Below are positions 44,649 through 51,219 of a stretch of 51,219 nt of DNA, in pieces. A model generated the notes under the pieces. It searched no databases. It saw only the letters and a list, made by a program, of their open reading frames with translations, and was not told the origin of the DNA. Location: the NCBI GenBank assembly GCA_025800105.1, contig JAOXSG010000165.1, positions 1-51,219 on the forward strand, read 5' to 3'. Source of the DNA: Cohaesibacter sp. (GTDB lineage: Bacteria > Pseudomonadota > Alphaproteobacteria > Rhizobiales > Cohaesibacteraceae). The position numbers and the translations under genes were made by a program. Each line of letters opens with the position of its first letter. Positions within the stretch are counted from its first letter, which is position 1.

Positions 44649-46175
44649 ATGGCGGACACAAGACCAAAGACCATCCGATTGCAGGAAAGCGACAATGTTG
44701 TGATTGCTCTTGAAGACATGAAAAGCGGCGACGTCCCACAAGGAATGGACATCTCTTTAAAAGAGGATGTTGCGCGCGGTCATAAAATTGCGACCATGGC
44801 CATTGCCAAAGGCGAAGTGATTATGCGCTATGGCCAGATCATTGGCGCAGCCAAAACTGATATCATGGCCGGTCAACATGTCCACAATCACAATATCGGC
44901 ATGGGCGACCATGTGCAGGATTATGCCTTTGCCAGCCAAAACACCCCTCTTGAAAATCTGACATCTGATCGACATTTCATGGGCTATCATCGCGAAGATG
45001 GCCGCGTGGGCACCCGCAACTATATTGGCATCCTGACCTCGGTCAATTGCTCTGGATCCGTTGCCCGTTTCATTGCAGAAGCAGCAGAAAAATCGGGTCT
45101 TTTGGATGCCTATGACAATGTTGATGGCATCGTCCCCATCGCCCATGGCACCGGATGCGGCATGGCCTCCAGCGGAGAAGGCTATGACACCCTCTTTCGC
45201 ACCCTTTCGGGCTATGCCCGCCATCCAAATTTTGCAGCAATCTTACTGATTGGCCTTGGCTGTGAGGTGATGCAAATCACCAATCTGGTCGGCGATCGTC
45301 CTGTCCGCCAAGATGGCAATCTGCGTTTCATGACCATTCAGCAAACGGGCGGCACCCGCGCCACCATTGAGGCAGGCTTAAAAGAATTGCAGGATCTGGC
45401 AGCCCTTTCCAATCAATGCAAACGCAGCCCCGCCCCGATCTCCCAGCTCACCATCGGCATGCAATGTGGTGGCTCAGACGGCTATTCCGGCATCACCGCC
45501 AACCCCGCCCTTGGCATTGCCTCCGATCTTTTGGTGCGCCATGGCGGCACGACCATTCTCTCAGAGACCTCAGAAATATATGGCGCAGAACATCTGCTCA
45601 CCCGCCGAGCAGCCAGCCCTGATGTCGCCCAGAAACTGATTGATCGCGTGCATTGGTGGGAGGATTATTGCGCCCGCAATGGCGGAGAGATGGACAACAA
45701 TCCATCACCGGGCAACAAACGCGGCGGTCTGACCACAATTTTGGAAAAATCCCTCGGTGCCGTTGCCAAGGCAGGCAGCGCTCCGCTGACCGATTTTTAC
45801 AAATTTGCCGAACATATCGACAAAAAAGGTCTGGTTTTCATGGATAGTCCGGGCTTTGACCCCTGCTCCGTCACCGGACAAGTGGCCTCGGGCGCCAATC
45901 TGATTGTCTTTACCACCGGCCGCGGCTCAGTCTCGGGCTACAAACCAACCCCTTGCATCAAGCTGGCAACCAACAGCGAAATGTATGCCCGCCTCAGCGA
46001 CGATATGGACATCAATTGTGGTGATATCATCTCGGACGGCATCACATTGGAAGCAAAGGGCGAGGAAATTTTCGAAACATTCATCCGCATTGCCTCTGGC
46101 GAGCAAACAAAGAGCGAAGAATTGGGCTTTGGAGGAGCCGAATTCGTGCCATGGCAAATCGGAGCCGTCATGTAG
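44649..46175 (+). CDS. Altronate dehydratase family (UxaA) sugar-acid dehydratase
   Basis: 508-residue UxaA-family enzyme. The N-terminal SAF-like domain (about 1-95) ends in GQHVHNHNI; the main UxaA domain begins DGRVGTRNYIGILTSVNCS and includes HGTGCGMASSGEGYDTL, GMQCGGSDGYSGITANPALG and FMDSPGFDPCSVTGQVASG, with conserved Cys for iron or an Fe-S centre. The family removes water from aldonic acids; members are known to act on D-altronate and also on D-arabonate, L-galactonate and L-fuconate. With FucU, lactonase and KDF-type SDR around it, L-fuconate and/or D-arabonate dehydration is the likely role, replacing the enolase-superfamily fuconate dehydratase. GAGGAGCCTAT precedes the ATG. Confidence 0.88.
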   Translation: MADTRPKTIRLQESDNVVIALEDMKSGDVPQGMDISLKEDVARGHKIATMAIAKGEVIMRYGQIIGAAKTDIMAGQHVHNHNIGMGDHVQDYAFASQNTPLENLTSDRHFMGYHREDGRVGTRNYIGILTSVNCSGSVARFIAEAAEKSGLLDAYDNVDGIVPIAHGTGCGMASSGEGYDTLFRTLSGYARHPNFAAILLIGLGCEVMQITNLVGDRPVRQDGNLRFMTIQQTGGTRATIEAGLKELQDLAALSNQCKRSPAPISQLTIGMQCGGSDGYSGITANPALGIASDLLVRHGGTTILSETSEIYGAEHLLTRRAASPDVAQKLIDRVHWWEDYCARNGGEMDNNPSPGNKRGGLTTILEKSLGAVAKAGSAPLTDFYKFAEHIDKKGLVFMDSPGFDPCSVTGQVASGANLIVFTTGRGSVSGYKPTPCIKLATNSEMYARLSDDMDINCGDIISDGITLEAKGEEIFETFIRIASGEQTKSEELGFGGAEFVPWQIGAVM

Positions 46176-46271
46176 GCCCCTTTATGGTGGCCGAGCAAAT
46201 ACAAGATCAAAAATGGCAACAGCCATGAACAGACTTCAAGCGCATCAAAGCCTTGAAACGGGAGGAAAATC

Positions 46272-47021
46272 ATGGATCTGAATGGCAAGACTATTCTGAT
46301 CACCGCAGCAGGACAAGGCATGGGCCGCGCAGCCGCACTTGCCTGCGCCCATCACGGCGCTGCGGTCATTGCAACCGACATCAATGAAGAAGCCCTTGCC
46401 AGCCTGAAAGAGGAAAATCCGGCAATCGATACCAGAAGTCTGGATGTCTGCGATCCAAAAGCCATTCTAGATCTGGCCGCGAACTGCCCTGCCCTCGATG
46501 GTCTGTTCAATTGTGCCGGTTTCGTTCATAACGGCACCTTGCTCGATATCAGTGACAAGGATTGGGACTTTAGCGTCACGCTCAATCTCACCTCCATGAT
46601 GCGTATGGCCCGCGCCTTTCTCCCCGGCATGATCGAGCGTGCCAAAATCACCGGTAGCTGCTCTATCCTCAATATGGCGTCCATGGCCTCCTCCATCAAA
46701 GGCTTTCCCATGCGCACAGCCTATGGGGCAACCAAGGCAGGCGTGATTGGCCTGACCAAAGGCATTGCCGCAGATTTCGTCAAACAGGGCATCCGCTGCA
46801 ATGCATTATGCCCCGGCACAGTCGATACGCCCTCTTTGCGCGGACGCATTGAATCAGCTCCCGACCCCATACAGGCAGAAAAAGACTTCATTGCCCGCCA
46901 ACCAATGGGACGCTTGGCAACTGTCGATGATCTGACCCCAATGATCCTCTATCTTTTGTCCGATGACAGCCGGTTTGTCACCGGTCAGGCTCTTTTGGTG
47001 GATGGCGGAGTGACAATCTGA
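46272..47021 (+). CDS. SDR oxidoreductase, probable 2-keto-3-deoxy-L-fuconate dehydrogenase
   Basis: 249-residue classical short-chain dehydrogenase. Cofactor motif TAAGQGMG (residues 11-18), Asp36 in TDINEE favouring NAD, NAG-like NCAG at 80-83, catalytic Ser137 (NMASMASS), Tyr151 and Lys155 (AYGATK). Its [23 protein letters not shown] region resembles 2-keto-3-deoxy-L-fuconate 4-dehydrogenases and BDH2-like enzymes. It would oxidise the dehydratase product to a 2,4-diketo acid for an FAH hydrolase. GGGAGGAAAATC lies before the ATG, and its stop overlaps the next start (TGATG). Confidence 0.88.
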   Translation: MDLNGKTILITAAGQGMGRAAALACAHHGAAVIATDINEEALASLKEENPAIDTRSLDVCDPKAILDLAANCPALDGLFNCAGFVHNGTLLDISDKDWDFSVTLNLTSMMRMARAFLPGMIERAKITGSCSILNMASMASSIKGFPMRTAYGATKAGVIGLTKGIAADFVKQGIRCNALCPGTVDTPSLRGRIESAPDPIQAEKDFIARQPMGRLATVDDLTPMILYLLSDDSRFVTGQALLVDGGVTI

Positions 47022-48580
47022 TGCCGAGCCCACACCCAACAAAGGCACAAGCCCACACCAGACTTGTCGAAATGAAAGGCATTGAAAAACGCTTTCCCGG
47101 CGTCCATGCCCTTAAAAATGTCCATTTCGACCTGCGCCCCGGCGAAGTCCATGCCTTGATGGGCGAAAATGGTGCGGGCAAATCCACGTTGATGAAAATC
47201 CTCTCCGGCGTCTATAGCAAGGATGGCGGCACGGTGTTGGTACAAGGTCTGGAAGCCAATCCCCAAGGCCCAAGAGAGGCGCAGGATCTGGGCGTTGGCA
47301 TCATTCATCAGGAACTCAGCCTGATGAATGATCTCACCGCAGCTCAGAATATTTTCATTGGCCGCGAGCCACGCCTGTCTTTTGGTCGCTTGAACGAAAA
47401 AGCCCTCAATGCTCAGGCAGAGGCGATCTTTTTCAGCATGAATCTGGCGCTCGATCCCAAAGAAAGCGTTGGCAATATGACCATTGCCAAACAGCAAATG
47501 GTAGAAATTGCCAAAGCTCTGTCCTATCGCAGCAAAATCCTGATCATGGATGAGCCTACAGCGGCGCTGAATGACAAGGAAATTGCAGAGCTTTTTGTCA
47601 TCATCCGCCGTTTGAAAGAAGAAGGCGTCGGCATCATCTATATCAGCCACAAAATGGATGAGCTGAAACAGATTGCCGACCGCGTCACCATCATGCGCGA
47701 TGGCGAATATGTCGGCACAGTTGAAGCAGCAGACACCCCAATCAGCAAAATCATTGCCATGATGGTGGGCCGCGAGCTGGAGAGCGAAGAGGTCCAGATC
47801 CCTGATCTCTCAAAAGCAGAGATGGCACTGGAAGTCAAAGATCTCAATCGCGGCAAAGAGATACGCGATGTCAGCTTTTCTATCAAAAAAGGGGAAATTC
47901 TGGGCTTTGCAGGCTTGATGGGCGCAGGGCGAACAGAAGTCGCCCGCGCCATTTTTGGTGCAGATCCGCTTGAAAGCGGCACCATCACCGTCCATGGCAA
48001 AGCCTGCTCTATAGCCAGTCCATCGGATGCAGTGGCCAATGGCATTGGCTATCTGTCAGAAGATCGCAAACATTTTGGCCTTGCCACTGGTATGGATGTG
48101 CGCGCCAATGTTGTCATGGCCAGTCTGGCCAAGTTTACCGACCAGCTGGGCCGCCTTGATGAAGACCAAATGCAGGAAATCACCAAGGATTATATCCGCC
48201 AGCTCGACATTCGCACCCCGTCCGATACGCAGGAAGTGCGCCTGCTCTCAGGCGGCAATCAGCAAAAAGTTGTGATTGCTAAATGGCTCTTGCGGGATTG
48301 CGATATCCTTATTTTTGACGAACCCACCCGTGGCATTGATGTCGGCGCAAAATCCGAAATTTACAAGCTCCTCAACAGCTTGGCCGAACAAGGCAGAGCC
48401 ATCATTGTGATTTCATCGGAATTGCCAGAAGTCATGCGCCTGAGCCATCGCATCGCTGTGATGTGCGAAGGCCGCCTGACCGGCATTCTGCCCGGTGGTT
48501 CAAAAACAACTCAGGAAGACATCATGCACCTTGCCACTATGCGCGAGGCAGCCATGCAACCCGTTGGAGAGGCCCCATGA
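47021..48580 (+). CDS. Sugar ABC transporter ATP-binding protein (RbsA/XylG type)
   Basis: 519-residue double ATPase. First domain: Walker [10 protein letters not shown] (about residues 48-56), a Walker B near [10 protein letters not shown], His switch ISHKM. Second domain starts about 265, with a degenerate Walker [10 protein letters not shown] (about 300) and signature LSGGNQQKV (about 409), then [13 protein letters not shown]. This degenerate second site is normal for the family. It energises uptake of a monosaccharide through the next gene's permease. Coupled to the SDR gene by TGATG and to the permease by ATGA. Confidence 0.94.
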   Translation: MPSPHPTKAQAHTRLVEMKGIEKRFPGVHALKNVHFDLRPGEVHALMGENGAGKSTLMKILSGVYSKDGGTVLVQGLEANPQGPREAQDLGVGIIHQELSLMNDLTAAQNIFIGREPRLSFGRLNEKALNAQAEAIFFSMNLALDPKESVGNMTIAKQQMVEIAKALSYRSKILIMDEPTAALNDKEIAELFVIIRRLKEEGVGIIYISHKMDELKQIADRVTIMRDGEYVGTVEAADTPISKIIAMMVGRELESEEVQIPDLSKAEMALEVKDLNRGKEIRDVSFSIKKGEILGFAGLMGAGRTEVARAIFGADPLESGTITVHGKACSIASPSDAVANGIGYLSEDRKHFGLATGMDVRANVVMASLAKFTDQLGRLDEDQMQEITKDYIRQLDIRTPSDTQEVRLLSGGNQQKVVIAKWLLRDCDILIFDEPTRGIDVGAKSEIYKLLNSLAEQGRAIIVISSELPEVMRLSHRIAVMCEGRLTGILPGGSKTTQEDIMHLATMREAAMQPVGEAP

Positions 48581-49584
48581 CCGCGGCACATGCAACAAAA
48601 CGCTCCTCAATCTTTTCTCACCTGATCGATACAGGCGCTCACCAAAAAATGCTGGCCTTTGCCAGTCTGATCTTGCTGTTGGTCGGCTTTTCCATTGCCT
48701 CACCCAATTTCATGCAGGTCTCCAACATGCTGGCAATCCTGCAAGCCACCTCGGTCAATGGCGTGCTGGCAATCGCCGCAACATTGGTCATTATCACCGG
48801 TGGCATTGATCTGTCCGTTGGCACGCTGATGACCTTCTGCGCCGTGATTGCTGGCGTGATCCTGACCAAGGCGGGCTTGCCCCTACCCTTGGGATTGATT
48901 GGGGCCATTGGTGCAGGCGCTCTTTGCGGCCTGATTTCCGGCACATTGGTCGCCAAAGCCAAAATCCCCCCCTTCATCGCCACCCTTGGCATGATGCTGG
49001 TGCTCAAAGGCCTGTCTTTGGTGATTTCGGGCACACGCCCAATCTATTTCAACGACACACCCGGCTTTGATCAAATCGCCCGCGGCTCTCTGATTGGTGA
49101 AATTTTCCCCGCCTTTCCCGTGCCCAATGGCGTCTTGATCCTGTTTATCATTGCAGGCAGTGCCGCCTATATCCTCAGCCGCACCGTCCTTGGCCGCTAT
49201 ACGTTTGCCCTTGGCTCCAATGAAGAAGCCGTGCGCCTGTCTGGCGTCAATACACAAAGCTGGAAAATGGGCATCTATGCACTGGCTGGCGGCATTTGCG
49301 GCGTCGCAGGCATCCTGATTGCCTCGCGTTTGAATTCCGCCCAGCCAGCCCTTGGCCTTGGCTATGAGCTGGAAGCCATCGCCGCCGTCGTCATTGGCGG
49401 CACGTCTCTAGCTGGCGGTCGCGGCACCATCATGGGCACACTTATCGGCGCTCTGATCATGGCGGTGTTGACCAATGGCCTGCGTGTCCTCTCCGTTGCA
49501 CAAGAATGGCAAACAGTGGTCACCGGCGTCATCATCATTCTGGCCGTTTATGCCGACATGGTGCGCAAAAGCAAAACCGGATAG
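48577..49584 (+). CDS. Sugar ABC transporter permease (RbsC type)
   Basis: 335-residue inner-membrane protein with about nine to ten helices (BPD_transp_2 family). Landmarks: [18 protein letters not shown], a family hallmark, [32 protein letters not shown] near the C-terminal third, and [16 protein letters not shown]. The start at 48577 is fixed by the ATGA overlap with the ATPase gene; the frame open from 48463 reads through the end of that gene. It forms the membrane channel of the importer, probably as a homodimer. Confidence 0.94.
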   Translation: MTAAHATKRSSIFSHLIDTGAHQKMLAFASLILLLVGFSIASPNFMQVSNMLAILQATSVNGVLAIAATLVIITGGIDLSVGTLMTFCAVIAGVILTKAGLPLPLGLIGAIGAGALCGLISGTLVAKAKIPPFIATLGMMLVLKGLSLVISGTRPIYFNDTPGFDQIARGSLIGEIFPAFPVPNGVLILFIIAGSAAYILSRTVLGRYTFALGSNEEAVRLSGVNTQSWKMGIYALAGGICGVAGILIASRLNSAQPALGLGYELEAIAAVVIGGTSLAGGRGTIMGTLIGALIMAVLTNGLRVLSVAQEWQTVVTGVIIILAVYADMVRKSKTG

Positions 49585-49681
49585 CGCCAAAGCAATCAAG
49601 ACAATCAGAGAGCGACATACGCTCCATCTACCCATCCATTTAACAGAAACAAAATCAAACCAATCACTCTGGAGGAACCCA

Positions 49682-50629
49682 ATGTTTACAAGACGTAGTT
49701 TGATCACTGCCGTTGCTGCAACCGCCATTCTGGCGGGCACAAGCTTCGCCTCTGCCGCCGATAAAATGTATATCCCGCTGGTCTCAAAAGGCTTTCAGCA
49801 TCAATTCTGGCAAGCTGTGAAAGCCGGAGCTGACAAAGCCGCTGGTGAATTTGGCGTCGAAATCACCTTCGAAGGCCCTGACAATGAAACCATGGTAGAC
49901 CGCCAGATTGATATGCTGGCCGCAGCTTTGGCCAAAAAACCAACGGCAATCGGCTTTGCTGCACTCGACAGTCAGGCCGCTATTCCTTTGCTGCGTCAAG
50001 CAAAAGAAGCAGGCATCCCGGTCATTGCCTTTGACTCCGGCGTTGATAGCGATATTCCGCTCGCAACCGCCTCCACCGACAATGTGGCCGCAGCAGCCCT
50101 TGCAGCGGACAAAATGGCCGAACTGATTGGTGGCAAAGGCAAAGTGGCCGTCGTCGCCCATGACCAGACCAGCCGCACCGGCATCGACCGTCGCGATGGG
50201 TTCCTCAACCAAATCAAGGCCAAGCATCCCGGCATTGAAGTGGTAACCGTACAATATGGCGGCGGCGATCATCTCAAATCCACCGAGCTGACCAAGGCAA
50301 TCCTCACTGCAAACCCGGATCTGAAAGGCATTTTCGGCACCAATGAAGGCTCGGCCATCGGTGTTGCCAATGGGGTGCAGGAAATGGGCAAAAAAGACCT
50401 GACCATCATTGGCTATGATTCTGGCAAAGCCCAGAAAGAAGCCATCCGCTCCGGTCTGATGGCAGGCGCCATCACCCAGAACCCGGTCGGCATTGGTTAT
50501 GAAACCGTCAAGGCAGCCCTTGAGGCGTCCAAAGGCAAGAGCGTCCCAGCTGCCATTGATACCGGCTTCTATTTTTATGATGCCAGCAACATTGACAATC
50601 CAGAGATTGCAGCTGTTCTCTATGATTGA
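49682..50629 (+). CDS. Sugar ABC transporter substrate-binding protein (RbsB type)
   Basis: 315-residue periplasmic binding protein. Sec signal peptide MFTRRSLITAVAATAILAGT to about residue 25 (SFASA, cut before ADK), with an RRSL motif that is only weakly twin-arginine-like. The mature part is a type 1 (ribose-type) fold: YIPLVSKGFQHQFWQAVKAGADKAA, AFDSGVDSDI, HDQTSRTGIDRRDGF and GTNEGSAIGVANGV. GGAGGAACCC gives a strong ribosome site, fitting the high level needed. The sugar is presumed to be L-fucose or a related sugar from context. Confidence 0.93.
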   Translation: MFTRRSLITAVAATAILAGTSFASAADKMYIPLVSKGFQHQFWQAVKAGADKAAGEFGVEITFEGPDNETMVDRQIDMLAAALAKKPTAIGFAALDSQAAIPLLRQAKEAGIPVIAFDSGVDSDIPLATASTDNVAAAALAADKMAELIGGKGKVAVVAHDQTSRTGIDRRDGFLNQIKAKHPGIEVVTVQYGGGDHLKSTELTKAILTANPDLKGIFGTNEGSAIGVANGVQEMGKKDLTIIGYDSGKAQKEAIRSGLMAGAITQNPVGIGYETVKAALEASKGKSVPAAIDTGFYFYDASNIDNPEIAAVLYD

Positions 50630-50638
50630 TCAACAGAC

Positions 50639-50663
50639 CTGCCCCGACATCGCGTCGGGGCAG
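50639..50663 (+). other. Intra-operon hairpin after the binding-protein gene
   Basis: Perfect 10-bp GC-rich stem CTGCCCCGAC / GTCGGGGCAG with a 5-base loop, ten bases past the stop. There is no T-run, so it probably protects the 3' end of the binding-protein message rather than ending transcription fully. Confidence 0.7.
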
Positions 50664-50695
50664 GCTTGAGACTTTATGTCCTAAAGGAAAGACGT

Positions 50696-51219
50696 ATGAA
50701 ACTTCTTCGCTATGGGCCTGTAGGCCAGGAAAAACCAGGCCTTTTGGATGCAAAAGGCAATGTCAGGGATCTCTCGGATCACATCAAAGATCTGTCAGGA
50801 GATGCGCTTTTGCCCGCATCCCTGCAAAAATTGGCAGAGCTGGATCCGCAAAGCCTGCCCCTTGTTGAAGGAGAAGCACAAAAAGGCCTGCGTCTTGGTC
50901 CTTGTGTCGGCAATGTTGGCAAATTCATTTGCATCGGCCTAAATTATGCCGACCATGCCGCCGAAGCCGGCATGCAAATTCCGCCAGAGCCAGTCATTTT
51001 CAACAAATGGACCTCTGCCATTATCGGCCCTGATGATGACATTCAAGTGCCCCGCAACTCCACCAAAACAGACTGGGAAGTTGAATTGGGCGTCATCATC
51101 GGCAAAGGCGGCAGCTATATTGAGGAAAGCAACGCCCTGTCCCATATTGCAGGCTTTTGCGTCATCAATGATGTATCAGAGCGTGAATTTCAGATCGAGC
51201 GGTCCGGCACATGGGATAA
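50696..51219 (+). CDS. FAH superfamily hydrolase, partial (probable 2,4-diketo-3-deoxy-L-fuconate hydrolase)
   Basis: First 174 residues of a fumarylacetoacetate-hydrolase-fold protein cut by the window end; relatives have about 280 residues. Visible: MKLLRYGPVGQEKPGLLDAKGNVRDLSDHI at the N-terminus, KFICIGLNYADHAAEAG (start of the FAH domain), TDWEVELGVIIGKG with the E-x-E metal ligands, and NDVSEREFQIERSGTWD. This short FAH type in L-fucose clusters cleaves 2,4-diketo-3-deoxy-L-fuconate to pyruvate and L-lactate, which would finish the pathway. AAAGGAAAGACGT precedes the ATG. It follows the binding-protein gene by 66 bases with a hairpin between. Confidence 0.88.
   Translation, partial: MKLLRYGPVGQEKPGLLDAKGNVRDLSDHIKDLSGDALLPASLQKLAELDPQSLPLVEGEAQKGLRLGPCVGNVGKFICIGLNYADHAAEAGMQIPPEPVIFNKWTSAIIGPDDDIQVPRNSTKTDWEVELGVIIGKGGSYIEESNALSHIAGFCVINDVSEREFQIERSGTWD

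Noticed and set aside
49682-49760. Twin-arginine signal on the sugar-binding protein
   Set aside because: RRSLI resembles the Tat motif only in part; the short hydrophobic core and AxA site fit ordinary Sec export equally well, so no Tat claim is made.

Overview
The window looks like chromosomal DNA of an alphaproteobacterium of the order Hyphomicrobiales (Rhizobiales). The block purB - small membrane protein - F-ATPase zeta subunit - purC - purS - small membrane protein - purQ - purL - bolA - grxD, followed by rpsD, murI, icd, alaS and recA, is characteristic of that order. Base composition is moderate (about half G+C by eye). Together with iron-scavenging and deoxysugar genes this would suit a marine, Cohaesibacter- or Stappiaceae-like organism, but the genus is a guess.

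Layout. 1-8643: accessory metabolism. It holds a DMT exporter, a P1-family aminopeptidase, a large indolepyruvate ferredoxin oxidoreductase diverging from an Lrp/AsnC regulator, a D-amino-acid dehydrogenase-like flavoprotein and a BASS-type transporter. The theme is amino-acid turnover. 8792-17914: rpe and the conserved de novo purine block, ending with the bolA/grxD pair. 17994-20697: a disturbed stretch with a roughly 265-bp palindromic, MITE-like repeat, an AT-rich orphan membrane/periplasmic protein gene that ends in the repeat, ttcA, and a fragment of the same repeat end. 20768-29310: housekeeping genes rpsD, murI, a SpoU/TrmJ methyltransferase, icd, alaS and recA, with strong terminators, LexA-like boxes upstream of recA and a candidate sRNA between icd and alaS.

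29837-40284: an iron-acquisition island. Two paralogous TonB-dependent receptors flank a catechol-type siderophore ABC importer (binding protein, two permeases, ATPase), with a MarR regulator, a DUF2218 protein and an AraC-type activator. Each of the three iron promoters carries a TGA-N9-TCA sequence like the rhizobial RirA box. A 136-bp nested palindrome sits behind the ABC operon.

40295-51219: two divergent operons around a GntR(FCD) regulator gene. They form a nearly complete non-phosphorylative deoxysugar route, most likely for L-fucose (possibly also D-arabinose): FucU mutarotase, aldo/keto reductase, lactonase-type amidohydrolase, altronate-dehydratase-family enzyme, SDR dehydrogenase, two FAH-superfamily enzymes and an RbsABC-type importer. 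The last gene runs off the window. A perfect 14-bp palindrome touching the -35 element in the divergent promoter is the probable GntR operator.

No rRNA, tRNA, CRISPR array, transposase or prophage gene was recognised. The least explained parts are the repeat family with its associated orphan gene, the 136-bp palindrome, a 42-bp perfect inverted repeat in front of the first receptor, and the candidate sRNA.
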